Positions 35,786 through 45,088 are shown, numbered from the stretch's first letter. The stretch: 64,000 nucleotides of DNA from Bog-756 sp963806455 (GCA_963806455.1 CAWDXZ010000007.1:124001-188000), one strand, 5' to 3'. Notes: generated by a model from the sequence alone, not told the origin. Numbers and translations are program-made.

Positions 35786-37126
35786 CTACACGCGCACGAT
35801 GCGTTCGAGATCCTCGAGTTGTCGCCAGAGCTCGACGTGGGCCAGCCATCCGGCGAACTGGTCGTCCTCCGATCCGACCGGTCGTTCCTCTGTGTCGTGC
35901 TTGTGAGATGCGAGTGCGTCCCCCACCCCATCTCGCGAGACGAGGATGACTCCGAGTTGGTGGCGACTGGTCATGACGCTGAGCCTGCCGGGCGCGAGCT
36001 CGAACATCGTGGGCTCCGGGATACCGGACAGTGTGTGCTTGGCCACCATGATCGGGCGTTGCAGGCCCTGCCAGACCTCGGCGGTGTTGGTCACCGTGTC
36101 GGGTCCAATGCCCAATCGACGGAGCCGCGACCGGACCTGCTCGTTGCTGGCAACGTGGGGATCGACGTATCCCACATCCGCATCCGATAGCTGGCGGACA
36201 CCGACCCAATCGGGTAACCGCTCGAGCATCCGCGCGATCAGGTGAGCCGAGAGTTCAGCCAGCTCGGGGTCGGACTCCGACAAGTCCCGGACCGAAGGGG
36301 GGAGCACGACGGCCACCATGCTGGCCCCCGCGGCAATGAGGTCGAGGACGGGATCGACTGGGTCACCCATGCCCACGAGGCCGAAGGACAGACGGCGCTC
36401 CTCCGGATCCGGACCCGAGCGGAACGGTAGGTTCGGGTAGAAGGCGGGTTGGACAAGATTGACAGTGTCCTGCGGGAACCGCCATGTGGCCGGGAGGATC
36501 TCGTGCGGCAGGCCTGGGTGGCGGCGCAGCATTTCCCGGGGTGCGGCCCAATGGACCTTGTGGCGGGCAGCCTCGTAGCGTGCGAGGTCGCCACGGACCA
36601 GTGGACGCAACTGCCCAGGGTCCCCGACGAGCAAGCTCCGTGGTGCGAGGTGCAACAGCAGCATCACGTCCTTGTAGGGCACCTGGTAGGCCTCGTCGCA
36701 GACGAGTAGGTCGAACTCGCCCTCCTCGAGCTGGGGCACCATTATCGAGGCCTTGCGCACCGTCATTACGGTGATGGACCGATCACCGGGAAGATCGGCT
36801 GCCCGGGTGCCGAGCGTGATCTGCGGAGCACCGACAAACTCGGGTGGTGGTGGTCGCTCGGCCGAGTGGATGAGGGTGATGGGCACGGGGTAATCCCTGG
36901 CAAGTCGTCGGACGAGGTCGTAGACCTGCTCGTTCTGGAACGCAACGACGAGCGCCCTCGAACCTCCATCGGCGGCAACGGCGGCAACCATTTCCACCAA
37001 GTCGGTCTTCCCGGCGCCTGGGGGGCTGTCAACCACAACGGCATGGTGGTTCTCATGCAGCACGAGTTCGAGGATGCGGCGGCGAGCGTCCTCGTCCGCC
37101 TGGGCGATGGTCGGGGCGTCGATCAT
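35786..37126 (-). CDS. Superfamily 1 helicase-like ATPase
   Basis: A 446-residue protein, last of a four-gene operon. The Walker A motif is DSPPGAGKT (about residues 33-41), Walker B/DEAD-like LLVCDEAYQ, motif III VGDPGQLRPL, with AEVWQGLQRPIMV and MTSRHQLGVILVS near the end as motifs V-VI. It resembles the UvrD/Dna2-type helicase core and could act with the Cas4-like nuclease two genes upstream. ATG at 37126 overlaps the previous stop (ATGA). No frame problem. Not recognised as a member of a named defence system. Confidence 0.75.
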   Translation of the reverse strand: MIDAPTIAQADEDARRRILELVLHENHHAVVVDSPPGAGKTDLVEMVAAVAADGGSRALVVAFQNEQVYDLVRRLARDYPVPITLIHSAERPPPPEFVGAPQITLGTRAADLPGDRSITVMTVRKASIMVPQLEEGEFDLLVCDEAYQVPYKDVMLLLHLAPRSLLVGDPGQLRPLVRGDLARYEAARHKVHWAAPREMLRRHPGLPHEILPATWRFPQDTVNLVQPAFYPNLPFRSGPDPEERRLSFGLVGMGDPVDPVLDLIAAGASMVAVVLPPSVRDLSESDPELAELSAHLIARMLERLPDWVGVRQLSDADVGYVDPHVASNEQVRSRLRRLGIGPDTVTNTAEVWQGLQRPIMVAKHTLSGIPEPTMFELAPGRLSVMTSRHQLGVILVSRDGVGDALASHKHDTEERPVGSEDDQFAGWLAHVELWRQLEDLERIVRV

Positions 37127-38535
37127 GGGCGTCGAAGCCTCCGTGCGCGGGCTAGGAGGTCGTCGGCAGGTGGTGGTACAGCCGGTTGCGGCGGCAGATC
37201 GTCCGCGAAGACGAGCGGCGTGTTGGCCGTCTGCATGGTTCGTCGGGCTCTGCCCATCTGCACACTGAAGTCAATGGGTGAGCTGTCGGTGAGCTCCAGG
37301 TCCATCCCCAACCTCCAACGATCGACGGTGCGGACCCCCGTCGAGACGTCGAAGGTCAAGAGCCGGTCGTCGCCGTCCTCGTTCTCGTCGATCAGGCGCA
37401 GATCGACGCTGTCCGTGATGGCGTGGAGCCGAGTGCCACGGCGGAGACGGAGCACTGGCTGGTCGGTACGGACGACCACGCTGCAGGGTCGGAACTTGGG
37501 CCGCCTGCCCCAGGTCACCGACTCGAGCGTGCCGGCGACGATCCGACCCTTGGAGCGGGCTACGCGACGGGCGAAGCCGTCACCTCGGACGACGACATCC
37601 TCGGCCACATCGGCCGCATGCTCATTCTCGTCGACCATCCGGGCGAGAGCGGGCGCCCGGCTGGGGGGCGCCACCGGATTGGTGATCCGGTAGGCGAGCC
37701 GCTCCTTGCTCGCGGCGACGAGGGTCTCGATGCCAGGGAGTGGGGTGAGCGGCAGATCGAAGATGGCCCGGCGACACGCCATTAGCAGGTCCCACTCCGC
37801 TCGCGCCCCGCCACGCAGGAGCTCCTCGATCTCGGCCCGCGCTCGGGCAGCGGCCGCGTCGCGGCCTTTTGCGGTCCGCCGGAGTGCCTCGACGCGGTCG
37901 TCCACTTCACGCACGAGGACCCCACTGGCCGGCACGAGAGCACGCGCCTGGGCGGTCTCGAGGGCCGTACGGCCGTCGTCGGGCTCGACCCAGGCCAAGA
38001 GCGCCCCGAGGTGACCGTCCTCGACAGGTGACTGACCCGTGACCACGTGCTCACGCAGCACGTCGGCGCCCACCGCGACGGCTTGTTGGCCCTCGAAGCG
38101 AGCCTCCGTGGCGATGGTGATGCAGTGCCGACCCAGGGTACGCAGCTCCTCGGAGGCCTCACGGTTGGTCCGATAGCGGTGACCGAAGACCTCCATCAGG
38201 CTGAGGGCGCTCCCGTGGGGCAACCACACCCGGGGGAGTTCGTCGGCCGTGACCTGGTCGCGTAGGTACTGATCGAGCGAGACGGCCATGCGCTCGAGGC
38301 CCTCGACGTCGCGCGACAGCGGGTTCCAGCGCACCACCACGTCCGGCTCCTCACCGATGACACCGAAGGCGACAGACTGGAGGACTTCCTCGCTCACCAT
38401 CTTGATCGGCGCGATCCCGAAAGCACGCGGGGGATCGTCGGCCAACCGGCGCGTCTCGACGACGGGCACGGCGCGGTCCTCTCGTCGGGCCACGAGGCGG
38501 GCCACCACGGTGGCGGTCTGGAGGGCCGAGGTCAT
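37123..38535 (-). CDS. Uncharacterised 470-residue protein of the helicase-nuclease operon
   Basis: I do not recognise this protein. It has no signal peptide or membrane helix. A helical Arg/Glu-rich region lies near residues 215-260 (RVEALRRTAKGRDAAAARAR) and the C-terminal third is strand-rich (RPCSVVVRTDQPVLRLRRG). It overlaps both neighbours by 4 bases (ATGA on each side), so it is made together with the nuclease and helicase and is probably a structural or DNA-binding partner. The frame is intact and base use matches the operon. Confidence 0.7.
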   Translation of the reverse strand: MTSALQTATVVARLVARREDRAVPVVETRRLADDPPRAFGIAPIKMVSEEVLQSVAFGVIGEEPDVVVRWNPLSRDVEGLERMAVSLDQYLRDQVTADELPRVWLPHGSALSLMEVFGHRYRTNREASEELRTLGRHCITIATEARFEGQQAVAVGADVLREHVVTGQSPVEDGHLGALLAWVEPDDGRTALETAQARALVPASGVLVREVDDRVEALRRTAKGRDAAAARARAEIEELLRGGARAEWDLLMACRRAIFDLPLTPLPGIETLVAASKERLAYRITNPVAPPSRAPALARMVDENEHAADVAEDVVVRGDGFARRVARSKGRIVAGTLESVTWGRRPKFRPCSVVVRTDQPVLRLRRGTRLHAITDSVDLRLIDENEDGDDRLLTFDVSTGVRTVDRWRLGMDLELTDSSPIDFSVQMGRARRTMQTANTPLVFADDLPPQPAVPPPADDLLARARRLRRP

Positions 38536-39602
38536 GCCAGTCGCCGCCGGAGTTCGACGGGCTGGATCCCGACCAGGGGCGCCGCTTCCAACAGGGAACC
38601 GAGCAGGGCCTCCTCGTCATCGGTGGCCGGCTCGACCTCGCCCACGACCAGGGCTCGGACGTAGTCGAGATCCATTCCAGAGAGGAGCCGGCTGGCGGTG
38701 TCGCCGAGGAGGGCGGGCGTCTGGCCCGAGCGCTCGAAGCAGTGGGCGGCCATGACGCAGGACTGGTGGCAACCCTCGGTGGGGTGGATGGCCAGGTCGT
38801 CGACCAGGTTGGCCAGGTTCCCGCCCCCTTCGCGCTCGAGTTCGTCGAGGCGCTGGCGGACCCGATCGATGACCTCGAGTGCTCGTCGGAGCTCCAGGAT
38901 GGCACCGTCGAGGGCCTCCTCAGGCGGGTCGGCGGCCCGCAGGCCGAACGGGGTTGCCATCACGAAGATGGCCGTGTTCGAGACCCGGTCGCCAAGCCCG
39001 ACCAACGTCGCCTCGGCTCGGAAGGCCAGGATCTGGGCGGCGGCCTGCCGGCGGGTCAGATCGAGGTCGGCCGGGTCGGCGATGTTGTCGCGGACGATGA
39101 AGGACTTCTCCTCACCGGGCTTGAAGAAGCCGGTCCGAGGATCGAGGACGGCGAAATCCGGGCTGACGTACTCGAAGCAGCCCGGCGAGCCGGTCGGGAG
39201 GCACAGTTGCGGCTGGATCACGATGTCGGGCACCGCCCGACCGTGCGCCAGGTCGTCGAGGACCCGCCGGGTCCTGGTCAGCCGGACGGCACGCATGGTG
39301 TTGACCGGCCCCGGCACCTCGTCGGCGAAGTTACGAACCACCATCGTGTCGGGATCGCGCCCGACCAGCGGGCCGATGACGCGACGCAGCTCGGCGGCGT
39401 TGTTCTCGTGCAGGTGGGATTCGAACTTCGAGCCGCGACGGCGGGCGGCCACCCGTTCGCCGTATTCCTTCGGGTACTCCTCACCGGTGACGGCCCGGTA
39501 GAAATCGGGCTCGCGTACCCGTCGGACGGCCATGGCGGCCTGCAGGTCGCATTCGGGGTTCTTCGAGACCCTCACCAGGCCGCGGGTTCCTGAGAGGGTC
39601 AC
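38532..39602 (-). CDS. Cas4-like PD-(D/E)XK nuclease with Cys cluster
   Basis: A 356-residue protein from the GTG at 39602, which overlaps the previous stop (GTGA); longer upstream readings run antisense. The nuclease core is SPDFAVLDPRTGFF followed by PGEEKSF, giving the D...ExK pattern, then a long helix with Gln (RRQAAAQILAF). Near the C-terminus CHQSCVMAAHC clusters three cysteines, as in the iron-sulfur nucleases Cas4 and AddB. The combination suggests an FeS-containing exonuclease working with the SF1 helicase encoded two genes on. Function inferred from motifs only. Confidence 0.6.
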   Translation of the reverse strand: MTLSGTRGLVRVSKNPECDLQAAMAVRRVREPDFYRAVTGEEYPKEYGERVAARRRGSKFESHLHENNAAELRRVIGPLVGRDPDTMVVRNFADEVPGPVNTMRAVRLTRTRRVLDDLAHGRAVPDIVIQPQLCLPTGSPGCFEYVSPDFAVLDPRTGFFKPGEEKSFIVRDNIADPADLDLTRRQAAAQILAFRAEATLVGLGDRVSNTAIFVMATPFGLRAADPPEEALDGAILELRRALEVIDRVRQRLDELEREGGGNLANLVDDLAIHPTEGCHQSCVMAAHCFERSGQTPALLGDTASRLLSGMDLDYVRALVVGEVEPATDDEEALLGSLLEAAPLVGIQPVELRRRLA

Positions 39603-40369
39603 GACCCCGTCGCCTTTTCGCCCGGGGGGAGCAGGATCAGCGTCGAATCGGGGACGCCGAAGAGTCGACCGTGGTCGTCGAGACGTGCTGAGAGCTGGTC
39701 GGCGGCGACCTCGCGGTTGGTGCGATCCGTGGGCAGGAGCTCGTCGAGGAGCATCTCGGCAGCCAGGCGCCAAGTCTCGAGATCGAACTTGCCACGGCGC
39801 ACCTCGAGGCCCGGCACGTCGCGGGCGTGGTCGGCGGCGAGGATGGCCATCATCTCGGGATCGACGACGCGCTCATTGCCGCCGGCGATCCGACACAGGG
39901 CTGCCGTCATGTGGAGGTGCTGCACCCTCCCGGTCGTCGGCGCCACGACCCGCTCGGAGAGTGGCCAATCAGAACGCCCCCACAGGCGTTTGATCGCCTC
40001 CCCCCGGTCAGCCACCAGACCGTGACAAAGCCATACCGGCCGATGCCGGCCCTTGCCGAAAGCCGAAGCCTCGTCGTTGCTGAGAGATCCGAAACGGGTG
40101 GAGCTCAACTTGCGGCCGTAACGGGCTTGGGCGAAGAGCGCGAGCTCCCGCGAGAAGGCCATGGTCCCGAGGTCGGCGAGACTGTCGAGTAGGAGGTTCC
40201 GAACGGGAACCTGCCGCTTGGTTCCTCTGGCTGGCTCGTTCGGGCCTGCTGGAGCACTCGCCCTTCCGGACCCCGAGGCAAGGCGGGCGTCGATCTCCGC
40301 CAATTGTTGCGCCAGGCGGGCCCTCTCCCTCTCGAGCTCGACTTTCTCTTCATTGGCGAACTTGTCCAT
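39599..40369 (-). CDS. Uncharacterised coiled-coil protein, first gene of the helicase-nuclease operon
   Basis: A 256-residue protein of unknown function. Residues 5-35 are a charged coiled coil (KVELERERARLAQQLAEI). After a linker, residues 55-105 have a winged-helix-like pattern (RNLLLDSLADLGTMAFSREL). The ATG at 40369 lies 6 bases after a -10 element, so the message is probably leaderless. Its stop overlaps the nuclease start. As first gene it may be the DNA-recognition or regulatory part of the system. Confidence 0.7.
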   Translation of the reverse strand: MDKFANEEKVELERERARLAQQLAEIDARLASGSGRASAPAGPNEPARGTKRQVPVRNLLLDSLADLGTMAFSRELALFAQARYGRKLSSTRFGSLSNDEASAFGKGRHRPVWLCHGLVADRGEAIKRLWGRSDWPLSERVVAPTTGRVQHLHMTAALCRIAGGNERVVDPEMMAILAADHARDVPGLEVRRGKFDLETWRLAAEMLLDELLPTDRTNREVAADQLSARLDDHGRLFGVPDSTLILLPPGEKATGS

Positions 40370-40375
40370 TCACAA

Positions 40376-40404
40376 AATCTATCAAGTTCAATAGCCTACG
40401 GCAA
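40376..40404 (-). promoter_or_regulatory. Promoter of the helicase-nuclease operon
   Basis: On the minus strand, TTGCCG (40404-40399) and TAGATT (40381-40376) are 17 bases apart, and the -10 ends 6 bases before the ATG at 40369. The divergent gap 40370-40549 is AT-rich at this end. On the plus strand, TAGTTT at 40536-40541 is a candidate -10 for the methyltransferase. Confidence 0.5.
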
Positions 40405-40549
40405 TAGGTTTCTATAAGGCGTTGCGACGTTCGACGGTGAATGAGCGGCGAGCGATCCCCGCAACGCCGCTGACCAGGTCGGACGCTCACCTGCTGACCG
40501 GAACGTGCGTCTGCGCTCCGGGAGTTACACCCGTGTAGTTTGTCGACCA

Positions 40550-41703
40550 ATGGGAACGGGCTGGAGAGTGGCGGGGCTATTCGCGGGTATCGGCGGGATC
40601 GAGCTCGGACTGGAGCGAGCAGGGATGCATACCAAGGTGCTCTGCGAGCGCTGGGAGCCGGCCCGTGCCGTCCTCGAACACAGGTTCCCCGGCGTCCGAC
40701 TGACCAACGACGTTCGTGAGCTGAAGAAGCTCCCAGCCGTGGATCTCGTGGCCGCCGGCTTCCGTGTACGGATCTCTCGCAAGCCGGACAGATGAAAGGC
40801 ATCACCGGAGCGGCATCCGGACTGGTCGGAGAGGTCTTCCGGCTACTCGAGGGCCGACGAGTGCCGTGGGTCCTCCTGGAGAACGTTCGCAACATGCTGG
40901 TTCTCGATGGTGGCAGAGCGATGAGCTTCCTCGTCTCGGAGCTGGAGGCGCTCGGCTATCGCTGGGCGTACCGTCTAGTCGACTCGCGCTTCACGGGGGT
41001 CCCGCAGCGCAGGCAACGGGTGATCCTCGTTGCGACGACCGAAGGCGACCCCCGAGAAGTGCTCTTCGCCGACGACGCCGGGGATCCTGGCGACTCATGG
41101 TTCGAGTCGGACGTCCACGGCTTCTACTGGACGGAGGGCCTCAAGGGTCTGGGTTGGGCTCGTGACGCGGTCCCCACGCTGAAGGGGGGATCGACGATCG
41201 GGATCCCCTCGCCACCGGCCATCTGGAACCCCCACGCACCCGCTGGCCAGCGGATCATCGTCCCTTCGGTGACTGAGGCCGAGCAGATGCAGGGCTTCGA
41301 GGTGGGATGGACGGCGCCATCGGACTTGGTCTCGGGCCGCAAAGGGACGCGTTGGAAGCTCGTGGGGAATGCGGTGACCGTCGGGGTCTCCGAATGGGTC
41401 GGGGATCGACTTCGGTCACCGGGTCGTTTCGAGGGACAGGCCCGACCGCTCGATGGATCCGATCCGTGGCCGAAGGCGGCATGGGGCGTCAACGGCGAAC
41501 GGTGGGCGGTCGAGGTGTCCATGTGGCCGACCAACGAGCCGTATCGCCATCTCGGAGACGTCGTCGACCTGGACGACGTGGTGCCACTGTCCCTGCGGGC
41601 CGCTGCGGGGTTCTACGAGCGGGCTATGCGCAGCTCACTGCGGTTCGACGAGCGATTCCTGGACGACGTCGCCTCCCACATCGACGTCGTGACGGCGGCC
41701 TGA
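40550..41703 (+). CDS. DNA (cytosine-5)-methyltransferase, frame-disrupted at the catalytic motif
   Basis: Dcm-type modification enzyme of about 384 residues. Motif I is AGLFAGIGGIELGLERAG and motif VI/VIII are visible as VPWVLLENVRNML and GVPQRRQRVILVA; motif X is KLVGNAV. The catalytic motif IV should read GFPCTDLSQAG. The sequence reads GF and then changes frame at about 40762, as if one C of TTCCCG is missing; the downstream frame reads TDLSQAGQ without a break. As read, the enzyme is inactive. The Vsr gene converges on it with about 69 bases of overlap. Confidence 0.8.
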
Positions 41704-42156
41704 GGACCTCGATCGGACAGCCGCCTCCACCCGTTCGGCAGCAGCACTCGGCATTTCGTGTTCCCAGACCCGGACGACCAGCCACCCCGCCGTATCCAAT
41801 TCAATGTCGGTGTCCCGGTCCCGCCGCACGTTCGCCTCGAGCTTGTCGATCCACCAGGCCCGGTTGGCCTTGGGGACGGTCCCGTGTTCGGGGCACCGGT
41901 GCCAGAAACAGCCGTCGACGAAGACGGCCACCCTGGATCGAGGGAATGCAATGTCGACCCGGCGTCGCCGCCCGGTGATCCCGATGTCCACCCGGTAACG
42001 CAGCCCCCTCGCCCACAGCTCGGAGCGAAGAGCCCGTTCGGGCAATGTGTCCCGGCGCCGCTGGGTCTTCATCCTGCGTTCGGTATCGGGACTGGAGGCG
42101 CTCGGGCGACTGCGCTGCCTCGCTTCTCGTGATCCCATCCCTCGGTCGCGTTCCAT
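41635..42156 (-). CDS. vsr: Very short patch repair endonuclease (Vsr)
   Basis: T:G mismatch endonuclease that repairs deaminated 5-methylcytosine. From the ATG at 42156 it is 173 residues; ATG at 42138 is also possible. Family motifs: RSELWARGLRYRVD, VDIAFPRSRVAVFVDGCFWH (catalytic Asp and the zinc/His region), CPEHGTVPKAN and WWIDKLEANVRRD. It pairs with the adjacent cytosine-5 methyltransferase, as expected. The longer upstream reading is antisense to the gap and lacks similarity. The frame is intact. Confidence 0.9.
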   Translation of the reverse strand: MERDRGMGSREARQRSRPSASSPDTERRMKTQRRRDTLPERALRSELWARGLRYRVDIGITGRRRRVDIAFPRSRVAVFVDGCFWHRCPEHGTVPKANRAWWIDKLEANVRRDRDTDIELDTAGWLVVRVWEHEMPSAAAERVEAAVRSRSSGRRHDVDVGGDVVQESLVEPQ

Positions 42157-42246
42157 CCTTTCGTAGTCTCTCGCGGTGGAGGTCCTTCGCAGGAGGAACG
42201 ACGAGGTCGTGGCCAGCGCTAACGTCTCCAACGACTGGGTGGCCGC

Positions 42247-43107
42247 ATGATGGACGGTCCCCGGGTTCTCTGCAGGACGATGACGGTGCCCTCCATCACT
42301 GACGAGCACGGGAACTCATGGCAGTACCACTCCCGCAGTGACCGGCACTCGAAGGTGGCGTGCTGGGCGACATTGTTCGACCTCCTCCAGCAGTCGGCAC
42401 TGCTCCGTCGTCATGTCGAGAACGGCACGGTCGCCTTCGGCGTGAACCACGGGTTCACCGACTTCCGAACCCGCCGAAAGAAGAAGCTCGACTTGGTGAT
42501 CCACCGACCTGGCACCCAGATCGGGATCAAGAGCGGTCGGTCTTTCGGCGAGCTGGGTCAGGGTCTCTCCGTCGAGCTCCACAGAGACGAACAAGCGCGC
42601 TTGGACTCACTTCCCGATCTCGTGGAAGCGCCAGTGGGTTCGGTCCTGATGGCACTTGAGGCGAAGGCTTGTATGACCAAGCATCGTGGGTCGGGCCCTC
42701 GTCTCTACGACGAACTCAACAGTTCTCACCTGACCGTGCACGGGGCGGCCGACCAGGCCATAGCGGTCGCCTTCGTCATGATCAACGAAGCCGACTCCTT
42801 CGTGAGCCCGGACTCCAATCGACGATCACTCGGAGCCGACGATCCACCGCCCAAGGTCACTCTGCTGCGACAGCCAAAGGCAACCGAGTTCGTCGTCGCA
42901 AAGGTTGGCGAGCTGCCCACCAGGACGAGGCCAGGACACGAAGGCTACGACGCGATCGGGATCGTCGTGGTCGAGTGTCGTAACGACGGGAGTGAAATCA
43001 CCGTCGTCACGGGTCCTCCCGCACCGGCGCCCAACGACCTGTTCTCCTACGAATCGATGATCCGGCGGATCGTCCATCAGTACGACTTCCTCAACTCAAA
43101 TCTCTAG
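42247..43107 (+). CDS. Probable restriction endonuclease of the methyltransferase-Vsr locus
   Basis: A 286-residue protein (or 275 from the ATG at 42280). The segment VLMALEAKACMTKHRGSGPR contains a PD-(D/E)XK-like ExK (EAK), and an upstream KLDLVIHRPG supplies a candidate Asp. Position beside a cytosine-5 methyltransferase and Vsr is that of a type II restriction enzyme. The fold assignment is by motif only; recognition sequence unknown. The frame is intact, in contrast to the methyltransferase. Confidence 0.6.
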   Translation: MMDGPRVLCRTMTVPSITDEHGNSWQYHSRSDRHSKVACWATLFDLLQQSALLRRHVENGTVAFGVNHGFTDFRTRRKKKLDLVIHRPGTQIGIKSGRSFGELGQGLSVELHRDEQARLDSLPDLVEAPVGSVLMALEAKACMTKHRGSGPRLYDELNSSHLTVHGAADQAIAVAFVMINEADSFVSPDSNRRSLGADDPPPKVTLLRQPKATEFVVAKVGELPTRTRPGHEGYDAIGIVVVECRNDGSEITVVTGPPAPAPNDLFSYESMIRRIVHQYDFLNSNL

Positions 43108-43369
43108 TCCTGGCGTTGACGCGCTCGTTCCTCCTTCTCCTCGAACTGAAAGAGGGCTGGCTCGGGCCGACTGCGGCCTGCGCCTTCGTCTAGCTGCCCC
43201 GTTGGGTCATTAGGGCGGCTACGGCGAGACTTCGACCACCTCGGCCGCCATCGGCATCCTCAGCCTGAGCCTTCCGCCATGTTGGTTTGAGCCCTGTGGA
43301 TGCCGGCAGCTGATCCAAGCATCAGGATTTCGTGATCGTCCAGTTGCTGATCTCAGTCCGAGCGTCCTT
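43108..43369. other. 262-base gap, no feature seen
   Basis: Lower-GC sequence between the convergent restriction gene and the orphan gene ending at 43370. Short frames here have no recognisable product. Confidence 0.5.
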
Positions 43370-44221
43370 TCATTGCGCTTCAATAGGTTGGTTAGCAATC
43401 CCAAGAATCACCTCTGGCTGTGTATGGACACCATGAGCGACAACCGTCGATACCCTGGAACTCGCTGACATTCCCGGTTTGGCGAATGTCAACGTGACGG
43501 CGTTGGAACTGTCTGGGCAGACTGACGCAAGTTGCTGACCGAGATCCGTCGCGAATGAGATCTCTGCGGCACATCCGTATGCGGCAGGGAGTGTGCTTGG
43601 CCACAACCATGTGTGTGTAAGACGCATCGCCTGAAGCCAAGCCGCGGTCTCCGCTTCAGTGAGCTCCACAACGGCCTGAGAAATCTGCGACATTCCGGTT
43701 GGATGCTTGACCTGCCTGACCGTCGTGATCGTCCCACTGGGTGTGAAGATCAGCTGGAAGTCACCGTTGAAGAGGTCGTATCTCTGGGTGCCGGTGATCA
43801 CTACATGGTTCTTGAGGAGCGTGGCGGCATACGCCTCGCGATTGCCATCCACCAGGAAGATCTCAGCCTCGCCACTGCTGGTCGTGATCGCCAGACTCAT
43901 GGCACGCCCGGACTCCGAGCCGACATCGTAAGCCACTGTCTGTCCATTTGGCTCCACTACGACTTCTGGTGGTCCCCAACATCCGGCGAAGCCTCCGCCC
44001 ACCCCGGTACCGGGGCCCACCCATACCCTCACAAACCCGTCATAGATCTTGCCCTCAGTTCCGTAACCGGGCTGCTGTGACACTTCTTTGCCACAGATCG
44101 CGTAGTACCCGCTCGAGCCAAGTGATTCGGGAGAGGGATTGGGAGCGAGTTGCGGGAACATGACGATGGGCGCGGAGGCCGAATGTACCGAAGGCGCCGG
44201 TTCTGTGAATACAGCTGTCAC
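43370..44221 (-). CDS. Uncharacterised secreted or surface protein
   Basis: A 283-residue protein I do not recognise. It is rich in Ser, Thr and Val with a strand-like pattern and an early PSPESLGSSGYYAICGKE segment. Cysteines at several places suggest an exported domain, although no clean signal peptide is present from the ATG at 44221; the upstream membrane protein may place it. It overlaps the membrane gene (ATGA) and so forms an operon with it. GC content is clearly lower than the core genes, a sign of transfer. Confidence 0.55.
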   Translation of the reverse strand: MTAVFTEPAPSVHSASAPIVMFPQLAPNPSPESLGSSGYYAICGKEVSQQPGYGTEGKIYDGFVRVWVGPGTGVGGGFAGCWGPPEVVVEPNGQTVAYDVGSESGRAMSLAITTSSGEAEIFLVDGNREAYAATLLKNHVVITGTQRYDLFNGDFQLIFTPSGTITTVRQVKHPTGMSQISQAVVELTEAETAAWLQAMRLTHTWLWPSTLPAAYGCAAEISFATDLGQQLASVCPDSSNAVTLTFAKPGMSASSRVSTVVAHGVHTQPEVILGIANQPIEAQ

Positions 44222-44826
44222 GCTGAGACTGTCGCGATCCCACTGCTAATGATTGGAAGGACACAGGATACGGACGCGATTGCTGCGATCGTTGCCTTGG
44301 CAGCAACCGTCAGGAAGGGCCATCTCCTCAAGTCAGACCTCTTACAGAGGTAGATGAAGAAGCGCTCTTGGAGCGGGACGATGTCGTTCCCGGTTAGGGT
44401 TTCTACTCTCTTCCAGTTCAAGAATATGAACCCGCCGAGCGACATCAAGCTGAGGACGAATGTACCGGTTAGGGCTACAAGCCGGAAAAGACCTGTCGGG
44501 TAGGGGAGGAGGAGCAGGTCGACAGTGACCAGACCCACGATGGTCACAGTCCCCTCGAGAATGACCCACTTGCAGAGGTCGGGACACTCCTTCAGTTGGT
44601 GAGTGAACCAGCTCATTGTGGCGCGCGACACCGTGCACAAAAGCATCATCACGGCGGAAGCGCAGGCGAGAGCGAAGAAGATGCTGTAGCCACCTGTGAG
44701 GTGGCTGCCTTGTAGGGATTTGTCTCTGAGAGCAAGCCAAGGTCCCAATGCGATGAGGACCGCGGCGACAACGAAGAAGAGAGGAATACCTTGTCGAATG
44801 CGACGAACTCGATAACCGATCTGCAC
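44218..44826 (-). CDS. Multi-pass membrane protein of unknown function
   Basis: A 202-residue protein with at least four hydrophobic segments (LFFVVAAVLIALGPWLAL, IFFALACASAVMMLLC, VTIVGLVTVDLLLLPY, FVLSLMSLGGFIFL) and a final one near the C-terminus. GTG start at 44826. Same operon as the gene that follows on the minus strand. Two small hydrophobic segments in the gap upstream (44827-45088) may belong to a further small gene. Low GC, accessory. Confidence 0.55.
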   Translation of the reverse strand: MQIGYRVRRIRQGIPLFFVVAAVLIALGPWLALRDKSLQGSHLTGGYSIFFALACASAVMMLLCTVSRATMSWFTHQLKECPDLCKWVILEGTVTIVGLVTVDLLLLPYPTGLFRLVALTGTFVLSLMSLGGFIFLNWKRVETLTGNDIVPLQERFFIYLCKRSDLRRWPFLTVAAKATIAAIASVSCVLPIISSGIATVSA

Positions 44827-45088
44827 TCGAACCGGGGCACCGAACGTGGGTTCTGCCTCGTCGGGGCCCTCCGACTCGCCATCGGGCGGGGATTTCGGTT
44901 CGACAGCAACAGCACTACCCAGACTGCGGCGAAGGTCATCACCAGAGCGAAGGCGCCTTGGCCGTATTTACCCTGGGCAACGAGGAGGCCCGCCACACCC
45001 CCGCCCGCCACAATCAGGATCTGGCCGACAATCGGCCCTGGCGCCGGTCTGGACCGGCGTCGGTGGGAATGCGCAGGTCTGCGGTCAC
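44826..45088 (-). CDS. Possible small two-helix membrane protein, frame uncertain
   Basis: On the minus strand, GTG at 45088 reads VTADLRIPTDAG; after one frame change the sequence GPIVGQILIVAGGGVAGLLV and GAFALVMTFAAVWVVLLLS gives two hydrophobic helices. The longer open frame that continues to 44649 is then a shadow of the next gene. The rest of the gap, 45089-45323, shows nothing beyond a ribosome site AAGGAGG at 45311-45317. Confidence 0.3.

Noticed and set aside
35527..35949. A 140-codon plus-strand frame in the gap after the ImmA-like gene
   Set aside because: Its 5' part is antisense to the TIR fragments and its 3' part antisense to the helicase gene; composition is Arg/Pro-rich as in shadow frames.
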